64,000 nucleotides of DNA, taken from assembly GCA_916613615.1 (NCBI GenBank), contig OU744734.1, positions 35,656,801 through 35,720,800 of the forward strand. Direction: 5' to 3'. Shown here piece after piece: positions 26,196 through 38,110 of this stretch (position 1 is the stretch's first letter; the number at the start of each line of letters is the position of its first letter). This DNA comes from Steromphala cineraria. Taxonomy: Eukaryota; Mollusca; Gastropoda; Trochida; Trochidae. Both the position numbers and the translations under genes were made by a program. The notes below the pieces were generated by a model. The model had not been told where the DNA came from. It was given only the letters and a program-made list of their open reading frames with translations, and searched no databases.

Positions 26196-27236
26196 GAATC
26201 AGGTCAGATCAGGAGGTATTTCAGAAAAATCTGCAGACTTGTTGTCACAACAGTGGAGACCCGGCACTAAAGGGGCTTATTACTCCTCCTGGAAAAGGTG
26301 GTCTAGCTGGTGTGTCGAACAGCAGAGTGATCCCTTTTCAGCCCCTTTGGGGACTCTCTTAGACTATCTTACTCACATGTATGAGAGCGGATCAGAATAC
26401 CGTACTGTCAACACAGCTAGATCAGCCTTGTCAGCTTGCCACCCTCCTGTAGATGGGTACCCGGTTGGGAAACACCCCACAATAAAGAAGCTTATGACTG
26501 CTATCTTCAATCAAAATCCACCCCGTCCTCACTATTGCCAAACTTGGGATGTAGATCTAGTCCTTAAACACAGTCAAACCTTACCAGAAAACAGTAATCT
26601 TTCAGATAAACTGCTTTCAGAGAAACTAGCAGTCCTGTTGATGTTAACATCTGCTAGTAGGTCAGGGGAGATCACTGCCCTAGATGTAAACTTCCTCTCA
26701 GACAAAGGGGACACAGTCATATTCTATCTGACTAAACCAACTAAAGTGTCAAAACCTGGGTCAGAACCTAGAAAAGTGGTTTTCAATGCTTATCCTGACA
26801 ATACAGCTCTTTGTGTGGTCCAATGTATCAAGAGTTACCTTGGACGTACCAAATTGTGGCGAAGTTTGGGGGGGGGAGAGACAAGCTGCTACTCAGCTTC
26901 ATCAAACCCCACAAACCTATTACCACACCATCAGTGGCTAGATGGGTCACAAGCTTCATGGAGGACTCTGGCATAAATGTGTCTGTGTACAAGGCTCACT
27001 CTGTTAGGGGTGCATGTACCTCAAAGGCCTACAATAGAGGGGCGTCAGTCTCTGAGATAATGGAACTAGGAAACTGGGCAAGTGCAGAGACTTTCAAGCG
27101 TTTTTACGTTATTAGAATTAAATCAAAATGCAGTTCAGTCAAAAATCTTAATGTAATGGCTTTGAACCACCGCTATCACATCTATGGAGTTTTATGTTAT
27201 GAAATTGGAAATTTCAGAAGCACACGTAGTGTGTGA
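26190..27236 (+). pseudogene. DIRS tyrosine recombinase, one frameshift
   Basis: A phage-integrase-type recombinase that in intact elements would integrate the circular DNA copy. An N-terminal core-binding-like region (WRPGTKGAYYSSWKRW, LLDYLTHMYESG) is followed by the catalytic residues. These are Arg in SASRSGEI (codon 26659), His and Arg in AHSVRGA (26997-27008), Trp in GNWAS, and the nucleophile Tyr in FKRFY (codon 27105). The two halves are in different frames, and the switch falls at a run of nine G at 26868-26876, so homopolymer slippage or a sequencing error is likely. The start is uncertain because the frame runs in from the methyltransferase region without a clear ATG. The stop is at 27234. 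Confidence 0.88.
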
Positions 27237-27281
27237 CCTGAAATTATGATTTCATTAATAAAACGGAATAGATGTGATAGC
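27168..27281 (+). repeat. DIRS internal complementary region
   Basis: 27168-27205 is the reverse complement of the left outer end (22763-22800). 27203-27281 is the reverse complement of the right outer end (about 27898-27976). The two parts share AAT at 27203-27205. In DIRS elements this region is thought to template completion of the ends during replication. It overlaps the 3' end of the recombinase frame. Confidence 0.9.
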
Positions 27282-27809
27282 CCCACCCATACCCACCCGA
27301 TGGGATTTTTGTTGTACCTACGTCACAATTATGGATGTTTGAGGTATTTTCCAGGCAAGTCATATTTACTTTGACCTTGATTGATGAATCTAGCATATTT
27401 ATTGCAATGTTATTTTTAAGAGAAGGTAAATTGTCACTTTGCCTAATAAGAGCATAGTTTCTAAACTTTATTGTAAATGTGCTATCCCTATGTAATTAGG
27501 GATCTTGATAATGTGATTTCAATAAGTTTGGTAAATTGCTGCTATGCACCTAATTACCAATATCTGATTATTTGTTTTCTCTATTCAGGGGTCGCAAGTA
27601 GAGGATAGATAGATTGATCAACCCTCTGCAAGCTTTTCTTCTCATTCCGTCCATTCCCTGGCTATCCAGTCCAGCCTGAGCTTGTTGGTTTCAAGTTGTT
27701 TAACTTCGCGTTCACGGGTTTAATGGCCTGCTTGGTCATGTTCGTTCCTTTGTAATTTCGGTAATAAAAACTTTGAACTTGAACCTTGTTTTTTATCCAG
27801 CCACTCAGC
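27282..27809. other. DIRS untranslated stretch before the right repeat
   Basis: No open frame of note. A polyadenylation-signal-like AATAAA lies near 27762, 48 bases before the right inverted repeat, and may end the element transcript. Confidence 0.4.
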
Positions 27810-27911
27810 ATAATGAAGAAGGGACTCTCGTCTCGTCATCGAGAATCTCGTTACCTTTGAACTTGGCCTATTTTTAGCACGAGAGGTGAAGGACACCGCT
27901 ATCACATCTAT
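27810..27911 (-). repeat. DIRS right inverted terminal repeat
   Basis: This is the inverted partner of 22783-22885. The right outer extension (27912-27976) contains ACACACTACGTGTG and ends CCAATT. A possible polyadenylation signal (AATAAA) lies upstream at about 27762. Confidence 0.9.
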
Positions 27912-29165
27912 TCCGTTTTATTAATGAAATCATAATTTCAGGTCACACACTACGTGTGCTTCTGAAATTTCCAATTATTACTTGTGTTTCGACAAAAACG
28001 GAAACTTAATTAAAACTGAATAAATAAATAAAGTATTTTCTTTGACATTTGTTTGAATATTGACAACATATTTGGGGAAAAAAGAATTTGTATTATGAGA
28101 AGTTAGACAAAGTATTAGAGTAGATTTTCTACCGAAAAAAAGGAGATAAAGTCAGAAAGATTTTTTAGGATGATTGAAAGTGGAGTCCTTTCGTATTGTC
28201 AATTACACTATCAAAGGTGACGTTAGCATAACTTTTAGCAAGTTATCTTAAAATGCATTTGCATAAAACCACCAAGTGAACTTGATTTTTACAAATGTTA
28301 ACGAGCAAGAACAGACATTATATGCAAAAACGAAAGCAATCATTATCTATTATAACCATATTTTTACTTCATAAATAAACATTTACATAATGCTCTTGTG
28401 TTTTAATGAGAATATATTCATTAGAAGGACATGAAGATAAAAAGCTGTGGCCATAATGTCTTGTTCAGTATTCTAGAAATAGTTCTTATGGTAGTTTTTT
28501 TCTGATCACTTTGCTTTATTATTTTTTTAAGAAACTGACAATGAGTGAGTAAATGGAGGGATAACTGTTTCGGTAAAAGTTCACCAAAGGTTATTTTTTT
28601 CACTTAGTTCATCTCAATAACATGAGACACAGATGGATCACATTCAGAACAACATTTTCTATATTTTTATTCCTTTGTGGTTCAAAAGGTAGATGGCAAT
28701 TTTCAATGAATGACAACATGGAAAATGGTTCAACCTGGCCTTAATTTTATGAAATTATGAAACATCTAATCGAAACGAGATAACGGTTTAATTATCGTCT
28801 CGTCTTCCTATTCCTAAAGATTAAAACTTCACGAGTATATGATTTACTAACTGAAGTAACTTCAGAAATAAATCCTTTTTTAACTCTTCAATAGCTACAT
28901 AAAGAGAATAAAAATTATTTTAGCTTTTAGTAAATGCTGGACCTATGATGACCAAAGTGTTCTGGATCTATAAAATTTAGTAATATATCTAATCCGTTTG
29001 ACAAAGTAAAATATTTAGTACTTAAGTTCAAAACATAAATAACACGATACAAGTAGGTACAACAACAATGATTTAATTTTCAAAGTTTTAATAACTCTTT
29101 CTACTAAACCAAACATTGAAAACTAAACGAATTTTAAAAAAAAACAAATAAAAAAAGAGTATTAT

Positions 29166-29446
29166 CATTCTCTACCCACAGAGGCAGATCAAGTCATGTT
29201 GATTTAGCCTCTGTTCTATTACGCCGAAATCCGTGGGTTCCGGCAGTTCCCCTGGCGGAAAAAAACGCATCACAATCCATTTGAATTTCTTTATCAAATG
29301 ACAACGCTTGTCGCATATCACAATGGGTTTGCCTTGATTCAGTAGCCAAAACCAATCAGGCATCTCCCTTTCTATCCCACAAAGTCGGCGTAATATAACA
29401 GAGGCTAAATCAACATGACGTGATCTGCCTCTGTGGGGAGAGAATG
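29166..29446. mobile_element. 281-bp MITE with long inverted repeats and 9-bp target duplication
   Basis: The ends CATTCTCTACCCACAGAGGC and GCCTCTGTGGGGAGAGAATG are inverted, and the similarity extends about 65 bp inward through GATTTAGCCTCTGTT. The flanks both read GAGTATTAT (29157-29165 and 29447-29455), a clean 9-bp duplication. Nine-base duplications and long inverted ends suit Mutator-like elements, though no transposase is present to prove it. Related copies lie near 36885, 39705 and 58205. Confidence 0.85.
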
Positions 29447-29559
29447 GAGTATTATTAGATAAACCCAGACGAGTTTAGAAAACGTTTGAGTTAACATAAC
29501 CGTTTGGAATGGTAGATGACCGTTTGGAGAGAATCAAAGCTGCCCTAAAATAAAAAAAC

Positions 29560-29695
29560 TTTGGCTACTGAATCATGGCAAAGGCATCGTGATACGAAAC
29601 ACACTTTCCATGCGATAAGCGTTGTCATTTGCTAAAAAAAATAAATGGATTGTGATGCATTTTCCCCCCGGGGAAACTGTCGGTATCCCGGTATA
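29560..29695. repeat. Internal fragment of the CATTCTCT MITE family
   Basis: GGCTACTGAATCATGGCAAAG, CATGCGATAAGCGTTGTCAT and the following AATGGATTGTGATGCATTTT-type sequence match the inner part of 29166-29446 in the opposite orientation. The inverted ends are missing. Confidence 0.6.
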
Positions 29696-32600
29696 AATTC
29701 GCCCTCGTATAAAATCCCCACCACTCCTTACTAATGAATTAATCAAACTACGATAACCTCAAACTCATAAACTTGATTTTAACAATTCAATTACGTGTAA
29801 ATATTTTTCTATGAGTTTTGTTTCAGTTATTTGAATAAATAGAATATAAATTATCTTTATAGGTCATGATTCATGTATACGTCATTTCCTATATTTAAAG
29901 TTTACAAACTTAAAGAGTAACTCAACTGAAATATAAAACAGTTTTGTTCCCTTTGAAAAATAAATGAATCTTGACTGATGTATATTTTCCTATCATCATG
30001 ATAAAGTTGTATACCGAATGCAATTGCACATCAAAACTTACTTGATACGTGGAAAAAATTGCTGAATACCAGAAAAACCCCCGAAAAATAGCTATTTTCT
30101 AGTAAGGTTGTCTATCAAGACATTGTAAAGTCTCCAGGAATGTATCCCTTGAATCATGTTTTAGTCCAATTATTGTCCAATTATGTTCAACTTCAAATTT
30201 AGACTTTGCCAATTCAATTCTCGCCCAATGAACATAGGAAGTAAATTGGCCTGACTATTTCAGCAGAAATAGATCTTCGTACTACAAGAAAATCACTATC
30301 TTTGCAATCATATCTATCCTTGAGGCAATTTGAGATATCGTTATTTCGAAAAGAAAAGGTAAAACAGCATCTGAGTTTTAGAGTTAGATTAAATTCGTAA
30401 ATTCCCTTATGAAAAACGAACATGACATACAAAGATTATAAAGTTACTGCCAATTTCTATTTCAAACAATCTAATTCTAAAAATGATAATTTTTTATCAA
30501 ATTGAGTATGATTTGTTATTATGTTAATATAATTCCTCGATGAGAAATAATCATACTCCATTCAAGAGACAAACATTTATCGAAAATTTAATTTTTGTTA
30601 GGAAATTATGTCACATCCTTGAAAAGGAGCAAATTTTCTAAAATTTCAATGTCAACAAATATTAACTAACAATATTAATAAAGACAAATACAAAATTAAT
30701 GACCTCTTTATTCTGAGAATTCAAAGTTAGAAATATACAATTATCTATGAAGAAATGTCGCATTTGCAGAACTTCGGGAGCATTAATAAATCAACTTATC
30801 GCCCGGCGTGTATTTACTCAAAACAGCCATACCCCCGGCTTCTAGTCGAGAAAATAATTGTGCGATGGTTGAATTGTGCATTTCATGGTGAAAGCTTATA
30901 TAAGGATCTGATTTTTAGATCGTACGACTTCATGAGAATCAACAACTTACATTTATGATATTTAAATTGGAACATCATATTCATTTTATATTTAATCCAA
31001 TTATAACTTTCCAATCGAATTACTTCATGAAATTAAATTAAGATACAGTTTTAAATATCTTTAACTTTAATTTGCAGCATTTCCCTTTGTCAAGTGTGAG
31101 CTGTATATTTAGTGAATATGACATATATTTACATTTGAAAACAATAAATATTAAGAACATATTGGATATAAATAAGAACCATATTGCATTTATACATATC
31201 CAATTTATCAATATGCATGAAATGAATTGTAACTGGAGCAAAATGTCAAAAGATCAATCATGACACGAGAGTTTCTTGTTCAATTCACAAATCTATCTGA
31301 AAAATCAAGAAAGAATCATTAAAAAAAACCAAGATGCTCCCAAGCGAACACAAGAGGCAATTTTCTTCTTGTCCTCAGACTTAAAGGTGAATCCAGAACA
31401 CAATGAGATGTTTCTCGAAACACTGTATTGATTTTTACTACGTTTCATCAATGCCAGCAAATGTCATAGTTGAAGTTATTACTATTGCTTGAAAAGAATT
31501 CTGAAGGATATCATTGCTCTAGCTTGTCATTCAATACTAAATCATTTCAGAAAGATGAGAGTTCCTTCTTACCCTAAAGAACCCAACCATCGATGTTAGA
31601 ATGCCTTGTTTAGTACATTTGCATAATCATGTTAAGAAATAAGACATTGCATGGATCAAATTGAAGTTAAGGGGGGGATTTCATTTTAAAGAAAATCGTT
31701 CATCATCAGATGATCACAAGATTTCTGTCTCTAGAGCATTTTTCTTTGATAAAAAATATCAATTAAATAAAATCTGCAACCTGGAAGAAGAGGGATTTCG
31801 GCAAAACAAATAAATCATGACAAGCAGACAAGTTAAAGAGTCGTTTAAGTATACATACTACTCCTTCAATAACTTGTCCGTTACTTGACAGAGAAACCGC
31901 ATACATCATTGTGTTTACGACTTTTGATTTATTGACAGAATGATAAGGTGTAATTTCCTCCTATTCAACTACTTTATGCATCAGAAAATCCGGCTCAGAC
32001 AAATCCCTTAAATGTTATGACACTGATATGCCTGACATTTCTCTAAATAATCTGTCCTTAGATTTCGGGAATAATGGTACAGATAATGACTGTGATCTTT
32101 CCACTTACAACAGGACATTTTTTTTATCGATTTTGGTAATAAAATCCTAGAAACACCAAAGTTCCTTAATATACACCAACACGAGAATACAAATGTCTTG
32201 TTAACATTATTTCACGACAAATTAGCAAAACATTCTGAAAATAGATTCAATATCTGTTAAATGTTTAATGTTTCATTTCATCATTTTAGAATCTGACATA
32301 GAAACTGTCTTAACCGGATATTTGATTTTGGAAAAAAACTGACATAGAATTTCTAAATATACACTATTCAGAAAATGAGCGGACGTAGGTGGACTATATC
32401 GCCTTAGGTGTTCTTTCTAGATTCAAGACACATCATTTAATCACGCCATGATTCACAAACCTTTGTTATTTCAGATTAACTTCGCCATATAATAGCTGAA
32501 GCACAGAGATGACAGCTAAAATATACTAAGTACGACGGCATCAAGTAGTTTAAAAAAAACTATCTTCCATTCAAATATTGATTGCTGCCCCAGGGAACCA

Positions 32601-33654
32601 AATAACCTGTTGAATTGTTCTTTGCAAATGACCTTTTTGATCTTTCAATATCCAAAAAATATAAATGAAAGTCCAACTATTAACAAGTATAACAAGATTT
32701 TTGCACACACAAAATTACATTGATCTCAATAGTGAATCAGTTTTATTGAATAATTTAAAACATTTAACTCGTTCATTGCAATAATTAATTACATTTTAGA
32801 TGTTGCAATATGGTATTAATATGAAATGTGAAGTTTCCCATTAGGAAATGTCTGACTATCTAATTCAAAGCAAGAACTTCATCTCTAATAAAGCATAAGA
32901 TCAAATCTATGTATAGGGGGACAGTCACAACATTTTGTAATGTCAATACAAAAAATTGCTTATGACTTTATTTTGAAAAACAATAAAGCTACCAATCTTT
33001 CAAAGCATGTCCTTTCTCTATTTCATTTGGAAAAGTTATTCAATTTACACAATTCAATTACTTATAATTAGAAATTCAGTTCTAAATGATGACTATGGTC
33101 TATGGCAAAATGTAAGATAATATCATGAGGAAAATAATCCTCCTACTCAGGGCATATAATTGCAATGGGATCTCAAGATCGGAGATTAAAAAAAGAAATT
33201 GAATCCAGCGTGCCTGGTTATTTAACCAAACATAACTCCGTAGCATCTAGATGATTCGAGCTTTTGTTCACAGTCCTTCGTACAGTAAAGTCATTCACCA
33301 AACTAACCTTCACATTTATAGTTCTTCTTTCTATATTCTTGTTTCGTTCCAAAAGTAATAAAATTGGTTAAAGATAAGGACAAATAAGACGCTAAACTCT
33401 CCACTGAAACGTTGGTTCTAAAAACCAATAAGTGGTGTTAAGTGACACGTTTTGCAACTTTTACACATCGTTGTAACCATTGAGAAAATACATACAACAA
33501 CAACATTAATTGTCTCCTATAACTTTTGCTTTAGTCATAACAGGATATTGTTAATGATGTTTAACTCTTGAACTTGTTTAGTCAAACAGGCTATTTCACT
33601 TCTCTGGAAATTGTCCTAATAACTGTAAAAAGGTAGGGAGTTTATTACACTGAT

Positions 33655-35262
33655 ATAATGCTGTATGGTTGAAATAATGACCTGTGAATATCTGTGATAA
33701 CCATCAAACGATCAGCGAGATGGTTTTTACAGATATTTACGAAGTCAAGGTCATTATTTCATATACACCACATGGCAATGGTTGTTAGTTATTTCCTTCA
33801 TGATAAGTTTTAGTGTTACTGAAATAAAAAGGTGTAATGGTGTAATAGTTGAGTGAGCTCCGCTTCTTAGCATTACTTTATTATCGTTTGCATTCTCATA
33901 AAACACGTATTTCACGTGCAGATTGACAGTGTCCTGACTTGGTTGTCAGACAATTCTTAACCAGTAAGACTAACATTCTCAATCTTGAATTAAAATGAAA
34001 TATGTCAAAAACAATTTGTCAAAATGACACAGAAAATCTGTTTAACGTCTCAGGATATTCCTAAATTAAGCCGACATTCAGTCTATCAAATGTAACAAAC
34101 ATATTTACGTGAGGCTGCGAGGATGTTGTTCATTTCACCTTAAGCTGCACGGAATTAATAAATTTCACGTGCAAACCATCGACGCAGCAACACATCGAAA
34201 GCACATGGTGTTCAAAGAGGTTTGGGAAATTGGAGCTGTGTCCTGCCTCAACCAAAATTATATCTGTGTTAAGGTATTCCCAGGACGAATTTAAGGTGGG
34301 TTTTTATCATAAAGTATCGGGTGATTAGCTCTTTCAATTGTGGTCCTTGCAATTTGGTGAATTGGACTGTACAATTAATGATTTTTTGGGTAACAATTGA
34401 CAGGAATAAAACAATATTTTTTGCGTTTACTTTGAGCAATTTCGAGATCTGTTTAGAAATCACGTCAAGGGAAAGTTTTTTCCGAAGGACGATACGGCAA
34501 GGTCTGAGGCGAAAGCCGAGGCAACTGTTCACGTATTGTCGTCCATGTTTGCTCTCTGATAATCTACCCATGGTAGTTATCTGATAACCAAACCATGGGT
34601 TGGTTATCCAGGATAACGACCTAGATGCCACAATTGATAACCACACCACGTGGTGTATTTCACTATAAAGCAATTCTAACCGTTTAGGAAAGGCAACTGT
34701 AAGATTTGTGAGGAGTGTCCATTGATGGCGACGAGCCCAATGAAAGATAGAAAAATGCACTCTGTGTAATTTTTATGATATTGGTGACGAATTTCACTAT
34801 TAATTTTATTTGTATGCCCCCTATAAGAATCAGAAAGAGTAAAATATATGCGTAGATATTACTAAAACAAAATGAATATATTATTCATACCAATAGTTAA
34901 GGAACTTTACGAAAATTGTTGATCTATTGCAAAATCAGCATGTCTTTATTTAAGAATTACGGTTTCATAACATCATGCTTCATGTATCATTAATTAATGT
35001 ATTAATAATTGGCTGTACATTATTTTATTTTGTATGTTGTAAAAATGTTAAAATGCATTGTACCTCTTATGCTTCAGTTCGCAGCCGGAGTGCAAAAAAA
35101 GTTCAGTTGAGTTCAGATAACAACAAATACTAGTACTTACATTCAAGTATTAGTTCATGACCATAAACTACAACTACTCATGTACATGTATACCATCATT
35201 GAGAACAATGACTCTATGTCAGAAAATATTGTTAGAATCATTAAATGCAGATTAAAACATTA
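33655..35262. other. 1.6-kb insertion in unit B of unknown origin
   Basis: Unit A reads directly from GGGAGTTTAT to TTAACATATGTTG (about 14890-14920). In unit B the same two blocks are separated by this stretch. It holds an imperfect palindrome at 33668-33762 (TGAAATAATGACCT and AGGTCATTATTTCA arms) and minus-strand open frame 34269-34760 (163 codons) with no recognised motif. I see no clear terminal inverted repeats or target duplication, so the element type is unknown. Confidence 0.5.
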
Positions 35263-36884
35263 ATACATTAACATATGTTGCTAAGCTTTATAGAAATACT
35301 TTTCAAAATAAAAGTTAGCAAATAATGCATATAACAATATGGGAATTCAAGTATGTTGAAAAAAAGACCAAAGAAGAGGTTAATCACTTTATGTTTCCTA
35401 TTTCGCTGGTCCATTTACATCTTTAACATGATAACATGGCTTCTATCTAAGATTTAAGCTCAGTATATCACTTAGGAGAAACTTGACACTGATGAAACTA
35501 ACAGACTTACCGTCTCTCTTTCGTCTTTTTTTGCAAATTAATATTCACCTTAAATCTTAGTTCTTAATCCCTACAGCTTTGAAAAATTCGAGAGGAAAAG
35601 AGATACATTAAATCTTGTCGAAATTAAAACATGATTTACTGATTTTGAAACAAAAGCCCTTTAAGCAATTCAGATGTCCAGAAATATCAGATGGACAAAA
35701 TGGCATCTGAACTTAAAGAGTTCTGAGAAAATTGATCTTGCGGTACTATCAATATTAATACATAATTAATATGATATTATTCAAGCAATGGGTTAAGCTA
35801 CTTGAGGTAAACATATTTTAGTATACTTGTCAAACAAACAATATTTATTCTTCTTCAGTTTGTGAAACGTGTATGTTATAATGCATATGGTATTTGTCTC
35901 CTATTTTCTTGATTTAAAGAAAACAACATTTTTAAAAAAAATATTGGATAAATTTGGCAGTCTTCTATGGATGTATTTGATAGTCTTAACTTATGTTTTC
36001 TTTGAATTGATTTGTTATCCAAAGATAGTTCCCTTTGTAAAATATATTATGCCTGTGAGTTGGACAAAAAAGATAATTAGGGACTGGATAATTCAGCAGT
36101 TTAACATTGGATACAATCTTCATCAAAATAATCTTCTTCACTACTGGACCAATCAAGTAACAGTTGACAACTCAGTGTCATTTGGTTAATTGGCTGTTAA
36201 CCGTGGCTCTGTTAATTTCACCTGGTATGGTGAGTAAGCCTTCAGTAAAGTGGTGTGCTAGTGTTACCAGTGTCCTTCCAGCAGAGATAATCAATAAAAC
36301 CTGCAGTGCTCTCTGAATGACCGGACATAGCTTCAAACAGGCATGGTCACTATTGGTCAGTTAAATGCATGACTGAAAGTGCAGTAACTAGACAAAAAGG
36401 TTAACAAGCCTGTAAAGTGTTGTCAGACAATGCAGATATCAGCTTTTATATTACATGATTTTATATTCTTTGTAAGAAAGTATGAGGGAATAACTTTCAG
36501 ATACACTTTAATAAAGGAAAACATTTTAAAGTCTAAATTCAGTTCTCGTTCAATATAAAGATCTGAAATGGAAAATCGTCCATTTTGGCCCAATGTGAAA
36601 TCAATAAAGGGTTAAAGTTTAAACGACTTTTTCGGGGTATATAACGCTAAGCGTGTCTGTTCTTCCATGCGTTCGAAATTATTTTCGGAGTTTGCCTCAT
36701 CTGTTTGCCAGACCTTTACAATTTGTATCTGCAAATGGTTAAAATAAACTAACTATCATCGTTTTGAATGAAGTCTTATCTAATATCTAGTTGATGTAAG
36801 AAAAGGGGCAAATTTAATTATAGATTATATATTTTGAATTTTACTGTCGTTTTGATACCGTAGATTAAAAAGACTCTCCACCTT

Positions 36885-37115
36885 TATTCTCTCCCCACAT
36901 AGGCAAATCAAGTCATGAAATGATGATCGAGCCTCTGTTCTTATTAGCCGAGTTTGAGGGATAGAATGTGGGATGCCTTTTTGAGGCAATCAAAGTTAGT
37001 TGTGCAATCAGCGAATCCCTTCTAAATTCTTCATTTTTCCTACTGAATCATGATAAAGGCATTGCTATAGCACATTTTCCATGCGAGAAGCATTGTGCTT
37101 TAATGGCCTTCAATA
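36885..37115. repeat. CATTCTCT MITE family, partial copy
   Basis: Left end ATTCTCTCCCCACATAGGCA, with GAGCCTCTGTTCTTATTAGC and the inner CATGATAAAGGCATTG and CATGCGAGAAGCATTG segments. The right inverted end is not found. Confidence 0.65.
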
Positions 37116-37439
37116 CTCAGATCAAGGTCTGGTTAGGTGTAATAGTAGGGATATTAATGGAAATACATTTATAGGTTTGATTTTGTATTTACCCGAAATG
37201 AACACGATCACATTAGTAGTAATATCATCCTGAATTGAAAAAGAATATTAGTGCCGATCCATTGGTCTGAACTAGCAGGATAATTTTGAGCAAAACTCAT
37301 CATTATAAATGTCCCGGAGTTTTCTTGTTTAAAATCATTTTTTTTTACTTTTGAGGCACTCATAAACCCTTGAGATGTGAAATGAACCATTGTCTGTCAG
37401 GATAAAAATATCTTCTTTAAAGAGAATGTTCTCTGATAT

Positions 37440-38110
37440 AAAAATGCTAAACAATTGAAAGGATCTGCATCCGTTTATACTAAACATTTTGGAAGGAGGA
37501 AGGATTACAATCTACACATAAATCAACTTTATACTCATGACAAGCCAACAAGTCAATAAAAAGTTCTTGTTGGTTTATTTCCCTTTAAATAACGTCACCA
37601 TTACCTCACAGAAGCAACATATACATCACTAGTTTTACGACCTTTGATTTATTGGTAGACTAATAAAGTGTCATTTCCTAATACCATCTATCTTCTCTCC
37701 AAATCTAAAAACGGTTCAAGCGAATCTTACTTTATAAATGAGTGACACTGATAGTTGGGAAAGCTTTACTAACAATTATCCCCTCTATGAATCTGAGACA
37801 GAATCTCTCTTTATCGGATATCGGATTTTCAAAGAACAAATTATATCAAAGTTCTAAGGGAAAAAATATTGCATTCTTTCAAATAGAAAGACGTAGGTGG
37901 ACAATATTGCCTAAAGTGTTCTTCCTAGATTCAAGACACAGTATATAATCACTTCATGATTCAGCAACGTTTCTTATTTCGCTGCCATATCACTGGAGCA
38001 GGGTGTTGACAACTTATTCACAACTGAGTTCGATGGCCTCAAGAACTTTCCAGAACAATCTCGAGATTCTTTGCTCTCTAAATATGAGTGCTGCGGCTTC
38101 AGGATACCAC
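37440..38110. repeat. Diverged partial third copy of the duplicated unit
   Basis: Aligns by eye with 12430-13230 and 31790-32600. Shared words include CATGACAAGC, GTTTTACGACCTTTGATTTA, GAATCTCTCT and GACGTAGGTGGAC, then TTCAAGACACA and the TTCAGG(G/A)A(A/T)CCAC block. It is clearly more diverged than A is from B. Confidence 0.65.

Larger units (their letters stand above)
22763..27976 (+). mobile_element. DIRS-like tyrosine-recombinase retrotransposon, full length but mutated
   Basis: The 5.2-kb element has inverted terminal repeats, an internal complementary region, and gag, RT/RNase H/methyltransferase-like and tyrosine recombinase reading frames in the usual DIRS order. The outermost bases are ATTTCATAAC on the left and CCAATT on the right. 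The internal complementary region at 27168-27281 is the reverse complement of the two outer ends joined together. They overlap there by three bases (AAT/ATT), as expected for the circular-junction copy of DIRS elements. No target duplication is seen, which fits integration by a tyrosine recombinase. The frames carry several frameshifts and stops, so this copy is not expected to be autonomous. Confidence 0.93.
16630..36620. repeat. Segmental tandem duplication, unit B (expanded by insertions)
   Basis: This is the second copy of unit A in the same orientation and starts almost directly after A ends. It is about twice as long because it carries B-specific DNA at 20.2-22.76 kb, the DIRS element at 22763-27976, about 2 kb at 28.18-30.2 kb including a 281-bp MITE, and about 1.6 kb at 33.65-35.26 kb. 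These insertions must post-date the duplication, or were lost from A. Short open frames recur at matching places, for example minus-strand frames starting near 8166 and 17598 that share EFIYKIKP. None is long enough to call a gene. Confidence 0.75.

Noticed and set aside
34269..34760. 163-codon minus-strand frame
   Set aside because: No recognised motif, no splice context, an antisense frame also open, and located in an insertion absent from unit A. Kept only as part of the insertion description.
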